Source: a virus
Virus record (IMG/VR): IMGVR_UViG_3300042868_005269
Span: 1-61,405 of that record
DNA: 61,405 bases
Strand: one strand, 5' to 3'
The translations under genes were made by a program, and so were the position numbers. Positions within the stretch are counted from its first letter, which is position 1, and each line of letters begins with the position of its first letter. Shown in pieces: positions 13,838-23,074 of the stretch. The notes below the pieces were generated by a model that saw only the letters and a list, made by a program, of their open reading frames with translations, did no database searches and was not told the DNA's origin.

Positions 13838-15341
13838 GCAAGCTGCGGTTCTGTTTAAGAACCTTGGCAAGATGTCCTCCGCTGAAAAGCTGGAGGCGTT
13901 GGAGCTTTTGGACAAGGCGCAGGACCACAAGCAGAAAAATCTGGCCCGCACGGACATGCTTGCGTTTGCCAAGAGCGTGTATCCGGGGTTCAAGATCGGG
14001 CCGCACCACAGGAAGCTGGCCAAAATCTTCACGGAAGTGATCGCCGGAACGAAAAAGCGGGTCATCATCAACATCGCGCCGCGTATGGGCAAGTCTGAGT
14101 TCAGCTCTTACCTGTTCCCGGCCTTCTTTCTAGGTAATTTCCCTGAGAAGAAGATCATCATGGGCACGCACACGGCAGGTCTGTCCGAAGACTTTGGCCG
14201 CAGGGTGCGAAACTTACTGGCGGACGACGACTACCATGGCCTTTTCCCTCAAACGCTGGTGGCCGACGATCAAAAAGCTGCCGGTAAGTGGTCTACAAGC
14301 GCTGGTGGTCAGTACTATGCTGCTGGTGTCGGCGGCGCTCTTGCTGGTCGTGGTGCTGATCTGTTCGTTATTGACGATCCTCACTCGGAGCAGGACGTTA
14401 AGGCCAACTCACGGCTGGCTTTCGACACTGCGTGGTCTTGGTTCCAGACCGGGCCGCTCCAGCGACTGATGCCGGGCGGCGCGATCATCATCGTGATGAC
14501 GCGCTGGGGCAAGTTGGACCTGACCGGACGCCTGATTGACTACCAAGCCAAGAACCCAGAGGCCGAGCCGTGGGAGATAGTCGAACTCCCCGCAATTCTC
14601 AACGAAGATACTGAGAATGAAAAAAGCCTTTGGCCCGAGCAGTGGCCACTGGCCACCCTCAAGGCAACCAAGGCCAGCATTGACCCCCAGTACTGGAACG
14701 CCCAGTACATGCAGCAGCCCACCAGCAACAGTGCGGCCATCATCTCGCGCAAGTCTTGGCGCATTTGGACGGGCGACGAGCCGCCCCGGTGTGACTACAT
14801 CATCCAGAGCTGGGACACGGCCTTTGAGACCAAGAACACGGCCGACTATTCTGCGTGCACCACATGGGGGGTGTTCTACAACGAGGAAGAGGGCGACAAG
14901 GCGCAGGTGATCCTGCTCGATGCGTTCAAAGACCGCATGGCGTTCCCGGAGTTAAAGGCGATCGCGCTCAAACATTACAAGGAATGGACGCCAGATGCGT
15001 TCATTGTGGAGAAGAAAGCGGCCGGAGCGCCGCTGATCCAAGAGCTTCGGGCCACCGGCATCCCGGTGGAGGAGTTCAGCCCCAGCCGGGGTAACGATAA
15101 AATCGTGCGGCTAAACGCCGTGTCTGACCTTTTTGCGTCGGGTACGGTCTGGGCCCCAGACACGCGCTGGGCCCGTGAGGTGATCGAGGAAGTTGCATCG
15201 TTCCCCAACGGAGAGAACGACGACTACGTTGACACCACCTCTCAGGCGCTGTTACGCTTCCGAAAGGGTGGGTTTATCCCCCTTGACTCGGACGAGAAAG
15301 AAGACCGGACATTTCGGCGTCGCAGAGCGGCGTACTACTAG
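13809..15341 (+). CDS. terL: Terminase large subunit, 510 aa
   Basis: ATP-driven DNA packaging motor and headful or site nuclease, acting at the portal of the prohead. The ATPase domain has Walker A APRMGKSE (Lys95) and Walker B DLFVIDD (Asp189-Asp190), with a following MTRWG coupling segment near residue 230. The nuclease domain has acidic residues in SWDTAFE (Asp336), FIVEKK (Glu401) and NDDYVD (about 471-475). The length is normal for the family. The ATG overlaps the small subunit gene, so translation is probably coupled. Type of packaging (pac or cos) cannot be read from the sequence. Confidence 0.96.
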   Translation: MTTNPPLTPEQAAVLFKNLGKMSSAEKLEALELLDKAQDHKQKNLARTDMLAFAKSVYPGFKIGPHHRKLAKIFTEVIAGTKKRVIINIAPRMGKSEFSSYLFPAFFLGNFPEKKIIMGTHTAGLSEDFGRRVRNLLADDDYHGLFPQTLVADDQKAAGKWSTSAGGQYYAAGVGGALAGRGADLFVIDDPHSEQDVKANSRLAFDTAWSWFQTGPLQRLMPGGAIIIVMTRWGKLDLTGRLIDYQAKNPEAEPWEIVELPAILNEDTENEKSLWPEQWPLATLKATKASIDPQYWNAQYMQQPTSNSAAIISRKSWRIWTGDEPPRCDYIIQSWDTAFETKNTADYSACTTWGVFYNEEEGDKAQVILLDAFKDRMAFPELKAIALKHYKEWTPDAFIVEKKAAGAPLIQELRATGIPVEEFSPSRGNDKIVRLNAVSDLFASGTVWAPDTRWAREVIEEVASFPNGENDDYVDTTSQALLRFRKGGFIPLDSDEKEDRTFRRRRAAYY

Positions 15342-15349
15342 GAACACAC

Positions 15350-17905
15350 ATGGCGACGAACATTGACAAATCCCTTTTCCAACAGCCCATGGGCATCGAC
15401 GCCGCAGGCGAGAAGGAAGAGCCGATCGAGATTGAGATCGTAGACCCGGAAGCCGTGCGTATCAGCGCCGGGGACATGGACATTGAGATTGAGCCGGGCG
15501 AGCCCAGCGTCGATGACTTCGACGCCAACTTGGCCGAGTACCTGCCCGAAGGGGAGCTGGCCTCATTGGTCAGCGACCTTGACAGCGACGTGGACAACGA
15601 CCGCAACTCCCGCAAAGAGTGGGAAAAAGCCTACGTCATGGGCCTAAAACTGCTGGGCCTGCAGATCGAGGAGCGCACAGAGCCTTGGGATGGCGCGTCT
15701 GGCGTGTTCCACCCGATGATTACTGAGGCCGTTGTCAGGTTCCAGTCAGAGACAATCACCGAGACGTTCCCGGCCATGGGCCCCGTGCGCACAAAAATCG
15801 TGGGTAAAGAGACCCCCGAGAAGAAAGAAGCCGCCATGCGGGTCCAAGATGACATGAATTTCCAGCTGACGGAGGTCATGCAGGAGTTCCGCCCAGAGCA
15901 CGAGCGCATGCTGTGGAGCCTGCCAGCCACCGGTTCGGCGTTCAAAAAGGTCTACTTTGACCCTAATATCGGTCGTCAAACGTCGGTTTTTATCCCTGCG
16001 GAGGACATGTTGCTGCCCTACGGCACTTCGGACATCCAGAGTTGCTACCGCGTCACGCACGTCATGCGCAAGACCGAGAACGAGATCAAGAAACTCCAGC
16101 AGGCAGGCTTTTACCGCGACGTGGACATCGGCTCGCCTGACAAACACATCGAAGAGATCAACAAGGCCAAGGACAAAGAGACCGGCTTTGCCGATCTGAA
16201 CGACGAGCGCTACACCCTGTACGAGTCACACGTGGACTTGGTGGTCAAAGGCGATCCGCTGTGCGAGAAGGACGACGATGGCGAGCCGACAGGCATCGCG
16301 CTGCCGTACGTGCTGACGTACATCCGGGGCAACAACACCGTGCTGTCCCTGCGCCGTAACTGGGGAGAAGACGACAACCTGCATTTGAAGCGCCAGCACT
16401 TCGTGCACTACCAGTACATCCCCGGCTTTGGGGCCTACGGCTTCGGTCTGTTCCACCTGATCGGGGGGTTTGCCAACTCGGCCACCAGCTTGATGCGCCA
16501 GTTGATTGATGCCGGTACGCTGAGCAACCTGCCCGGTGGTTTGAAGTCCCGTGGTCTGCGGATCAAGGGCGACGACACGCCGATCGCTCCCGGCGAGTGG
16601 CGCGATGTGGACGTGGGCTCCGGGGCCATCCGCGACAACATCTTGCCGCTGCCTTACAAAGACCCAAGCCAGACGCTGTACAACTTGCTGAATACAGTGG
16701 TGGAAGAAGGTCGCCGGTTTGCTGCAACAGCGGACATGAAGATCAGCGACATGGGGGCCAATGCGCCTGTGGGCTCGACTCTGGCCCTGCTGGAGCGCCA
16801 GCTCAAAGTCATGACGGCCGTGCAGGCGCGTGTGCACTTCACCTTGAAGCAAGAACTGCAGTTGCTGGCGGCTATCATCCGCGACTACACGGACGACGAG
16901 TACACCTACGAGCCAGATGGCGAAGAAGGCCCACGGGCCAAGAAGGGCGACTACCGCCACGTGGACATCCTGCCCGTGAGCGACCCCAACGCGGCTACCC
17001 TCTCGCAGCGCGTGGTCCAGTACCAAGCAGTGATCCAGCTGGCGCAGTCCGCCCCTGACATCTACGACTTGCCAAAGCTCCACCGGGGCATGCTGGAGGT
17101 GCTGGGCATCAAGAACGCCGACAAGCTCGTGCCGCTGGATGAGGACCAAAAGCCCACCGACCCGGTGTCTGAGAACATGAACGTGCTCAAGGGTAAACCC
17201 TTAAAAGCGTTCCAGTATCAAGACCATCAGTCGCATATCCAAGTGCACATGTCGGCCATGCAGGACCCGATCATCATGCAGTTGATCGGCCAGAACCCAC
17301 AGGCACCGAAGATTCAAGCAGCCATGATGGCCCACATTGCCGAGCACGTTGGGTTTGCCTACCGCCAGAAGATTGAGCAGCAGTTGGGCATGCCCCTGCC
17401 GCCCGAAGGCGAGCCGTTGCCACCGCAAATCGAGATCGCCCTGTCCGGCATGATGGCCCAAGCTGCCCAGCAGGTGCTGCAGCAAAACCAAGCGCAAGCT
17501 GCGCAAAAGCAAGCTCAGCAGCAACAGCAAGACCCTGTTGTACAAATGCAACAACAGGAGCTCAAGATCAAAGAGGGCGAGTTGCAGATCAAGCAGCAAA
17601 AGGCTCAGGCTGACCAGCAGCAGGCAGCGCAGGAATTGCAGATCAAACAGCAGAAGGCTCAGGCTGACCAGCAACGCGCTGCACAAGAGATGACGATCAA
17701 AGAAAAGCAAATGCAAATTGACGCTGCCGCCCGCGCCGATGAGCTGGAGATCAAAGAAAAGCAAATGCAGATTGACGCTGCTTACAAGGCCGACAAGCTG
17801 GAGGCTGACCAAGAACGTGACGGTGCCCGTATGGGCGTCGACATTGCAAGAAGCAGACAACAGTCTGCTGCCCAAAACCAAAGGAAAGGTCCCGGTAACA
17901 AATGA
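15350..17905 (+). CDS. Portal protein, 851 aa
   Basis: Dodecameric portal at the unique capsid vertex, the DNA entry and exit channel and docking site for terminase and tail. The identification comes from position after terL and from recognisable portal segments: YLPEGELASLVSDLDSDVDN, WDGASGVFHPMITEAVVRFQ, a central LIGGFANSATSLMRQLIDAG and the RRFAATADMKISDMGANAPV region. It is larger than most siphophage portals and closer in size to podovirus portals. The last 150 residues are a Gln/Lys-rich coiled coil with repeated LQIKQQKAQADQQ and KEKQMQIDAA units. The C-terminal coil may form a barrel inside the head. GGAACACAC precedes the ATG. Confidence 0.9.
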   Translation: MATNIDKSLFQQPMGIDAAGEKEEPIEIEIVDPEAVRISAGDMDIEIEPGEPSVDDFDANLAEYLPEGELASLVSDLDSDVDNDRNSRKEWEKAYVMGLKLLGLQIEERTEPWDGASGVFHPMITEAVVRFQSETITETFPAMGPVRTKIVGKETPEKKEAAMRVQDDMNFQLTEVMQEFRPEHERMLWSLPATGSAFKKVYFDPNIGRQTSVFIPAEDMLLPYGTSDIQSCYRVTHVMRKTENEIKKLQQAGFYRDVDIGSPDKHIEEINKAKDKETGFADLNDERYTLYESHVDLVVKGDPLCEKDDDGEPTGIALPYVLTYIRGNNTVLSLRRNWGEDDNLHLKRQHFVHYQYIPGFGAYGFGLFHLIGGFANSATSLMRQLIDAGTLSNLPGGLKSRGLRIKGDDTPIAPGEWRDVDVGSGAIRDNILPLPYKDPSQTLYNLLNTVVEEGRRFAATADMKISDMGANAPVGSTLALLERQLKVMTAVQARVHFTLKQELQLLAAIIRDYTDDEYTYEPDGEEGPRAKKGDYRHVDILPVSDPNAATLSQRVVQYQAVIQLAQSAPDIYDLPKLHRGMLEVLGIKNADKLVPLDEDQKPTDPVSENMNVLKGKPLKAFQYQDHQSHIQVHMSAMQDPIIMQLIGQNPQAPKIQAAMMAHIAEHVGFAYRQKIEQQLGMPLPPEGEPLPPQIEIALSGMMAQAAQQVLQQNQAQAAQKQAQQQQQDPVVQMQQQELKIKEGELQIKQQKAQADQQQAAQELQIKQQKAQADQQRAAQEMTIKEKQMQIDAAARADELEIKEKQMQIDAAYKADKLEADQERDGARMGVDIARSRQQSAAQNQRKGPGNK

Positions 17906-18096
17906 TCTCCGACTTCGCACGCGTATTGCGCGAAAAAATACGCATCGACATGAACAACTACGCCGATGACTTGGCGGGTGGGGCATGTCGCTCATTCGAC
18001 GATTACCAAAAACTCTGCGGCGTGATTCAAGGCCTAGCTACCGCAGAGCGTCACCTCCTCGACCTTGTAGAGAAAGTAGAGCAATCAGATGAGTGA
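17902..18096 (+). CDS. Conserved small protein after the portal, 64 aa
   Basis: Small helical protein with SFDDYQKLCGVIQGLATAER and HLLDLVEKVEQ. Similar small proteins often follow portal genes in related uncultured phages; function unknown. The ATG overlaps the portal stop as ATGA. Confidence 0.75.
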   Translation: MISDFARVLREKIRIDMNNYADDLAGGACRSFDDYQKLCGVIQGLATAERHLLDLVEKVEQSDE

Positions 18097-18523
18097 AATC
18101 ATTCTGCCTCCGGGCATCACACTGCCCAAACACATCCAACCCCTTGACGCCCCAGAGGCCGATGCGGGAGACGAAACAAAAGCATCTGCGCTGCCTATCC
18201 CTACGGGATACAAGCTGCTGTGCATCGTGCCCGAGGTCGATGAAAAGATCGCCGGTACGAGCCTCGACCTCGTTCGAGATGCTGCGACCCTACGAGCGGA
18301 AGAACACGCCACCACGGTGTTGTTCGTCATGCGGGTCGGACCAGACGCTTACAAAGACACCGCCAAGTTCCCGTCAGGGGCGTGGTGCAAGGAAGGTGAC
18401 TTTGTGCTCGTGCGCACCTATACAGGTACGCGTTTCAAGGTGTTTGGTAAGGAGTTCAGGGTTCTGAACGACGACCAAATTGAGTGTGTTGTGCAAGACC
18501 CACGCGGTTACACCCGCGCATAA
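18089..18523 (+). CDS. GroES-like co-chaperonin, 144 aa
   Basis: Predicted phage co-chaperonin of the Cpn10 fold. After a 37-residue extension rich in Pro and Asp, the core follows GroES order: GYKLLCIVPEVDEKIAG, a mobile-loop region (TSLDLVRDAATLRAE), then TTVLFVMRVGPDAYKD, KEGDFVLVRTYTGTRFK and the final VLNDDQIECVVQDP. It would cap host GroEL and help fold capsid proteins, as T4 gp31 does. It sits between the portal and the scaffold and capsid genes, which fits that job. The start overlaps the previous gene. Confidence 0.85.
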   Translation: MSEIILPPGITLPKHIQPLDAPEADAGDETKASALPIPTGYKLLCIVPEVDEKIAGTSLDLVRDAATLRAEEHATTVLFVMRVGPDAYKDTAKFPSGAWCKEGDFVLVRTYTGTRFKVFGKEFRVLNDDQIECVVQDPRGYTRA

Positions 18524-18532
18524 GGAGCAGAA

Positions 18533-19483
18533 ATGAGTGAGTACAAATTCCCAGACGAACTTGAGGACGAAGCCAAGTCCCAAGTAACCGTCTCAACAGA
18601 CGACGATGTCGAGATTGAGATCGTTGATGACACGCCTGAGCGTGACCGTGGCCGCAAGCCGCTGGACCGCGATGTGGCCGACCCCACGGACGACGAGATT
18701 GAGTCCTACTCCGACGGCGTCAAGAAGCGCATCAAGGAGCTGACCCATGCCCGTCACGACGAGCGCCGGGCCAAAGAGTCCCTCCTGCGTGAGAAGCAGG
18801 AGTTGGAGCGCCTTGCTCAGCACATGGTGGCCGAGAACAACCGTCTCAAGCAGTACGTGAACTCGGGCACTGAGCACTACGCCGCATCCCAGCTCACGAT
18901 TGCTGAGACCGAGGTGGATAAGGCCAAGCGGCAGCTCAAGGAAGCTACGGAGGCTTTTGACACAGATGGCGTCATTGCGGCACAAGATGCCCTGATGGAC
19001 GCCAAGATGAAAGTGCAGGCTGCAAAAAATTTCAAGCCCACCCCTTTACAGGTGGATGAAACTGCGGTACAACAGCAACAAAACCAAGCACCCCGTCAAG
19101 AACTTGACGATAAAACTGCACGCTGGCAGGCAAAAAACCAGTGGTTCGGTTCACCGGGGTACGAGGAAGTCACCAGCTTTGCACTAGGGCTGCACCAAAA
19201 GCTAGTCAACACCGGGGTTGATCCCCGCTCCGACGAATACTTCGAGCGCATTGATGCTCGCATGAAGTCTACGTTCCCCGAAGTTTTCGGTGGTACGGAG
19301 GACCGGCCAAAATCTGGCGATAGCTCCAAGCGACCTACATCGGTTGTGGCTCCGGCGACTCGTTCGACGGGGGCACGCAAAGTCCAGTTGACTCCTACGC
19401 AGGTTGCGTTGGCGAAAAAATACGGATTAACCCCGCAGCAATACGCTGCTGAAGTAGCAAAACTGGAGAAATCGAATGGCTGA
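18533..19483 (+). CDS. Scaffold-like capsid assembly protein, 316 aa
   Basis: Probable scaffolding protein: highly charged, with a long coiled coil (about residues 65-165: RIKELTHARHDERRAKESLL, EKQELERLAQHMVAENNRLK) and an acidic, disordered N-terminus. It lies upstream of the major capsid gene, the usual position. The C-terminal helix VALAKKYGLTPQQYAAEVAK may bind the capsid protein. AAGGAGCAGAA precedes the ATG. No protease is seen next to it. Confidence 0.75.
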   Translation: MSEYKFPDELEDEAKSQVTVSTDDDVEIEIVDDTPERDRGRKPLDRDVADPTDDEIESYSDGVKKRIKELTHARHDERRAKESLLREKQELERLAQHMVAENNRLKQYVNSGTEHYAASQLTIAETEVDKAKRQLKEATEAFDTDGVIAAQDALMDAKMKVQAAKNFKPTPLQVDETAVQQQQNQAPRQELDDKTARWQAKNQWFGSPGYEEVTSFALGLHQKLVNTGVDPRSDEYFERIDARMKSTFPEVFGGTEDRPKSGDSSKRPTSVVAPATRSTGARKVQLTPTQVALAKKYGLTPQQYAAEVAKLEKSNG

Positions 19484-19934
19484 AACAATCAACCGGAACC
19501 CCCGTGCACTTGAGGCACGCGATAAAACGACTCGTTATGTGTATACACCTGCGAGTTCACTGCCTGATCCAACCCCTGAGCCCGGTATGGTGTATCGCTG
19601 GATTGCGACACACGTACTTGGCGAAGCCCAAAACACGAACGTGTCTACCAAGATGCGTGAAGGTTGGGAACCGGTCAAAGCAGTAGACCATCCGGAACTG
19701 ATGCTGGAGGGTAATGCAAAAACTGGCAACGTCGAACTCGGCGGCCTCATGCTCTGCAAGATGCCACGTGAACGCGCTCAAGCCCGTGATGAGTATTACG
19801 CTAAACAAGCGCAGGCCCAGATGGAATCTGTGGATAACAGTTTCATGCGAAACAATGACCCCCGCATGCCGCTTTTCGCTGACCGCAAGTCATCGACCAG
19901 TCGCGGTGGTGGTTTTGGTTCTGGTTCAAAGTAA
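19476..19934 (+). CDS. Conserved head-region protein, 152 aa
   Basis: Matches a protein often found in this position in uncultured phages: YVYTPASSLPDPTPEPGMVY, RWIATHVLGEAQNTNVSTKM, REGWEPVKAVDHPEL. The C-terminus is Gly/Ser-rich. It is probably a minor head or completion protein; the role is not established. It overlaps the scaffold gene by 8 bases. Confidence 0.7.
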   Translation: MAETINRNPRALEARDKTTRYVYTPASSLPDPTPEPGMVYRWIATHVLGEAQNTNVSTKMREGWEPVKAVDHPELMLEGNAKTGNVELGGLMLCKMPRERAQARDEYYAKQAQAQMESVDNSFMRNNDPRMPLFADRKSSTSRGGGFGSGSK

Positions 19935-19948
19935 CAAGGAGTCTTTAA

Positions 19949-20557
19949 ATGGCACTTACAGCTACCCCCTACGGGCTGATCCCCGTAAATCGTATCGACG
20001 GCATGCCTTATGCTGGCGCTACTTCGCAGTTTCTGATCGACCCCGCTGGCGAAGCGACCAACCTGTTTTACGGGCAAGTCGTTATCATCGGTGCCGACGG
20101 TTACATTGCTCTGTCAACCGCTACTGGCGCTGACCTGACTACCAACAACCTTGGTGGTTCGAGTCTTGGTGCTATCGGCGTGTTTGTCGGTTGCTCCTAC
20201 GTCAACGCACAAGGTCAGCAAATCTACGGCCAGTACTACCCCTCTGGCACTGCCAACGGTGGTCCTATCACGGCATACGTGGTTACTGACGACAGCGTGA
20301 CGTTCCAAGCTCAGCTGGATGGCACCGCCACTCAAGCCGCTTTGGGCGCTAACACCTTCTTTGCTGCTGCACAGTCCACCTCTACAGGTTCTACCCGTAC
20401 AGGTAACTCGACCAGCGCATTGGAGTCGACTGTTGTCACGACCGCTGCCGCGTTCAAAATCATCGGCTTTGCATCCCCTGTGAGTGACGCTTTCCCAGAC
20501 GTTCTGGTTAAGTTCAATCCGGGCGCACACGCCTTTTCCAACGCCGTCGGCATCTAA
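19949..20557 (+). CDS. Putative capsid decoration or head protein, 202 aa
   Basis: Beta-rich protein rich in Gly, Ala, Ser and Thr, without Cys pairs or membrane segments except one Cys in GVFVGCSYVN. The segments YGLIPVNRIDGMPYAG and YIALSTATGADL are typical of small head-coat proteins just before the capsid gene. Function inferred from position and composition. AAGGAGTCTTTAA precedes the ATG. Confidence 0.65.
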   Translation: MALTATPYGLIPVNRIDGMPYAGATSQFLIDPAGEATNLFYGQVVIIGADGYIALSTATGADLTTNNLGGSSLGAIGVFVGCSYVNAQGQQIYGQYYPSGTANGGPITAYVVTDDSVTFQAQLDGTATQAALGANTFFAAAQSTSTGSTRTGNSTSALESTVVTTAAAFKIIGFASPVSDAFPDVLVKFNPGAHAFSNAVGI

Positions 20558-20568
20558 GGAGCTAAACC

Positions 20569-21501
20569 ATGGCTATTTCACGCGCACAACTGCTCAAAGA
20601 GCTGCTCCCCGGTTTGAACGCCTTGTTCGGTTTGGAGTACGCACGCTACGGCGAGCAACACAAAGAAATCTACGAGACAGAGAAATCTGAGCGTAGCTTT
20701 GAAGAAGAGACCAAGCTGTCCGGTTTTGGCGCTGCTCCTGTCAAGAACGAAGGCTCCGCCATCGCTTATGACAACGCGCAGGAAGCCTTCACTGCACGCT
20801 ACACCCACGAAACCATCGCTTTGGGCTTCTCCATCACGGAAGAAGCTGTGGAAGACAACCTGTACGACAGTCTGTCTGCCCGCTACACCAAGGCTCTGGC
20901 TCGCGGTATGGCTTACACCAAGCAAGTCAAAGCGGCTTCCGTGCTGAACACCGGCTTCGCCGGTACAGCTCTGGGCGGCGACGGCGTGTCTTTGTTCGGC
21001 AACAACTCCAGCGGCACTCGCGTTGGTCACCCTCTGGTCGGCGGCGGCGTTAACTACAACAGCCCCACCACCGGTGTTGACCTGAACGAGACTTCCTTGG
21101 AAAACGCAACGATCCAGATCGCTGCGTGGACTGATGAACGTGGCCTGTTGATCGCTGCCAAGCCTGTCAAGTTGATCATCCCTCCATCACTGATGTTCGT
21201 TGCCAAGCGCTTGCTGGACACCGAACTGCGTGTTGGTACTGCTGACAACGACATCAACGCGTTGAAGCAGATGGGTACCATCTCTGGCGGCTACACCGTC
21301 AACAACTTCTTGACCGACACAAACGCTTGGTTCTTGACCACAGACGTTCCAAACGGCCTGAAGCATTTCGAGCGTACCGCTCTGTCCACTTCGATGGACG
21401 GCGACTTTGATACCGGCAACGTCCGTTACAAAGCCCGCGAGCGTTATTCGTTCGGCTGGTCTGACCCATTGGGTATGTGGGGCTCTTCAGGTTCGACCTG
21501 A
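20569..21501 (+). CDS. Major capsid protein, 310 aa
   Basis: Major coat protein, probably HK97-fold. It resembles Mu gpT-like and other phage capsids: LLPGLNALFGLEYARYGEQH, AIAYDNAQEAFTARYTHETI, ALGFSITEEAVEDNLYDSLS, and the C-terminal RERYSFGWSDPLGMWGSSGS. The gene has an excellent ribosome binding site (AAGGAGCTAAACC) and a strong terminator directly after its stop, as expected for the most highly expressed late gene. Confidence 0.9.
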   Translation: MAISRAQLLKELLPGLNALFGLEYARYGEQHKEIYETEKSERSFEEETKLSGFGAAPVKNEGSAIAYDNAQEAFTARYTHETIALGFSITEEAVEDNLYDSLSARYTKALARGMAYTKQVKAASVLNTGFAGTALGGDGVSLFGNNSSGTRVGHPLVGGGVNYNSPTTGVDLNETSLENATIQIAAWTDERGLLIAAKPVKLIIPPSLMFVAKRLLDTELRVGTADNDINALKQMGTISGGYTVNNFLTDTNAWFLTTDVPNGLKHFERTALSTSMDGDFDTGNVRYKARERYSFGWSDPLGMWGSSGST

Positions 21502-21510
21502 TAGAAGCGG

Positions 21511-21535
21511 AAAAAGGGGCCTTGTGCCCCTTTTT
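21511..21535 (+). terminator. Strong Rho-independent terminator after the capsid gene
   Basis: AAAAAGGGGC and GCCCCTTTTT form a 10-base stem with a CTTGT loop, followed by CTTTT. A weak promoter-like pair, TTGTGC at 21522 and TATATT at 21545 (17-base spacer), overlaps it and might restart transcription. The 105 bases from here to 21640 contain further short inverted repeats but no gene. Confidence 0.9.
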
Positions 21536-21640
21536 CTTTTGGTGTATATTGCCACCACTCCCGGACTTTTCCGGTGTATCTGACGGCTCCGGGCCGACGT
21601 CATGCAGACAGATACGCCTCAACCGCATGAGGAAAATACC

Positions 21641-22060
21641 ATGTCTTTGACCACCTTCTCCGGCCCAGTACGTTCTTTGAACGGTTTCATCACTGGCCAC
21701 CAGCCCACCGCTTTCAACGCAATCAACGCAACAGCCACTGCAACAGCGGCTCAAGTTGCTGACGGTTACATTACCTCGACTTCGGCTGCCGCCACCACCA
21801 TTACGCTGCCCACGGGCACGTTGTTGGGCGCTGCACTAGGCGCTTCGCAGGGCACATCGTTTGACCTGTACGTAGACAACACCGCTGGCGCAAACACTGT
21901 GACTATTGCGGTTGCCACCAATGGCATCTTGTCCAGCGCTGCTGCTGACACTGCCGGTTCGTTTGGCGACCTGACGATTGCTGCTGGCGCTACTGGTCTG
22001 GCACGATTCACAATCATGTTCTCCAGCGCCACAGCGTACGTGTTTACCCGCACTGCCTAA
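21641..22060 (+). CDS. Beta-rich virion protein, 139 aa
   Basis: Small Ala/Thr-rich protein with LNGFITGHQPTAFNAINATA and TITLPTGTLLGAALGASQG, which reads like a head-decoration or fibre-like beta sandwich. GAGGAAAATACC precedes the ATG at 21641; the longer frame to 21602 lacks a ribosome binding site. Virion location is inferred from position. Confidence 0.65.
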   Translation: MSLTTFSGPVRSLNGFITGHQPTAFNAINATATATAAQVADGYITSTSAAATTITLPTGTLLGAALGASQGTSFDLYVDNTAGANTVTIAVATNGILSSAAADTAGSFGDLTIAAGATGLARFTIMFSSATAYVFTRTA

Positions 22061-22069
22061 TCAACCTCT

Positions 22070-22083
22070 GGGGCTTCGGCCCC
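22070..22083 (+). terminator. Short UUCG hairpin, weak terminator or attenuator
   Basis: GGGGC-TTCG-GCCCC, a 5-base stem closed by the very stable UUCG tetraloop, followed by TGTTTTA. It lies between two small virion genes and could lower downstream expression or stabilise an mRNA 3' end. Confidence 0.55.
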
Positions 22084-22103
22084 TGTTTTAAAGGAGATTG
22101 ATT

Positions 22104-22577
22104 ATGACGATGCAATTTGACGTTAAATCGCAACACGCGGCCGTTTCCGGCCTTATGGTTCCGTACCGAACTCGTTTGAAGGGGGCGGTAATATTCCCTT
22201 TTTCAGCCGCAACGGGCTACAGCGTATTTGTGAACGATGTTTCTATTTCAGGCACATACGCACGCACTACGACCACTGCAACCGTAACCGCAACAGCCCA
22301 CGGCTTGTCTACGGGTCAGTGGGTGTACTTGGACTGGGATTTGACTGACAACCCTTACCAAGTGACTGTGACAAACGCCAACGTCTTTACGGTAACTGTG
22401 GCAGACAGCGGCGCAGCAAGCGGTAACGTCACCGTCTGGAACCAAGTGCTCCTCCAAGCAGATGCGTCTAATGCAACGGCGTTTAACTTAGTTATCCCCG
22501 GAGAAGGCATTATGGCTAAAGACGGAATTCGGACTTTCCTTGCAACCGACGTGCACTGCACGGTGTTTTATGGCTAA
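22104..22577 (+). CDS. Virion protein with an FCCH-like beta domain, 157 aa
   Basis: Contains a beta repeat of the kind annotated in phages as E1 FCCH-like: ATVTATAHGLSTGQWVYLDW, then YQVTVTNANVFTVTV and SGNVTVW. A related domain lies in the protein at 35209-37182. Such domains are found in phage tail and fibre proteins. The ATG at 22104 has AAAGGAG upstream; an upstream TTG at 22098 was not preferred. Confidence 0.7.
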   Translation: MTMQFDVKSQHAAVSGLMVPYRTRLKGAVIFPFSAATGYSVFVNDVSISGTYARTTTTATVTATAHGLSTGQWVYLDWDLTDNPYQVTVTNANVFTVTVADSGAASGNVTVWNQVLLQADASNATAFNLVIPGEGIMAKDGIRTFLATDVHCTVFYG

Positions 22578-22824
22578 GAGCCCCGCATGGACACGCAAAG
22601 AAGGCAAGTCCGAGAAGGGCGGCTTGAACGCAAAGGGGCGGGCGTCTTACAACAAGGCCAACCCCGGCAAGCCCGGCCTGAAGGCTCCCCAGCCAGAGGG
22701 CGGCAAACGCCGCGACTCTTTTTGCGCCCGGATGGAAGGCATGAAGTCAAAACTGACCAGTGCCAAAACAGCCAAAGACCCGGACTCGCGGATCAACAAA
22801 AGCTTGCGGGCTTGGAAGTGCTGA
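22570..22824 (+). CDS. DUF6321-like basic protein, 84 aa
   Basis: Lys/Gly-rich protein close to the DUF6321 type: SPAWTRKEGKSEKGGLNAKG, RASYNKANPGKPGLKAP, then DSFCARMEGMK and a C-terminal SRINKSLRAWKC. It is found in many tailed phages; role unknown, possibly a DNA-associated virion component given the charge. The start ATG lies inside the last codons of the previous gene. Confidence 0.75.
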   Translation: MAKSPAWTRKEGKSEKGGLNAKGRASYNKANPGKPGLKAPQPEGGKRRDSFCARMEGMKSKLTSAKTAKDPDSRINKSLRAWKC

Positions 22825-22825
22825 C

Positions 22826-23074
22826 ATGGAACTGATGGTATGGAACGTGATTCTGTCATTCGCATCTGCCCTGATCCTGTTGTGGGTCAAAGGCGTGCAC
22901 GAAGAACTCAAGCGCGTTCAAATTTTGCTCAACAAGACTCGGGAAGAGATGCCCAAGGAGTACGTGACTAAGGCTGATGTCCACAACGACATGAACCGCG
23001 TCATTCAACGCCTTGATCGTCTTGATGCCAAGCTCGATGAGTTTATGAAGGAGCAGCGCAGTGCCCTCGGTTAG
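22826..23074 (+). CDS. Membrane-anchored coiled-coil protein, 82 aa
   Basis: One N-terminal membrane segment (VWNVILSFASALILLWV) followed by a long charged coiled coil (EELKRVQILLNKTREEM, MNRVIQRLDRLDAKLDEFMK). The layout resembles an i-spanin or a minor virion membrane-contact protein. It lies far from the holin and lysozyme, so a spanin role is uncertain. The start follows the previous stop by one base. Confidence 0.65.
   Translation: MELMVWNVILSFASALILLWVKGVHEELKRVQILLNKTREEMPKEYVTKADVHNDMNRVIQRLDRLDAKLDEFMKEQRSALG

Noticed and set aside
16226-17149. 307-residue minus-strand frame opposite the portal gene
   Set aside because: His/Val/Leu-rich shadow of a GC-rich gene; the portal frame on the plus strand has clear family segments. 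The same applies to 17201-17995.
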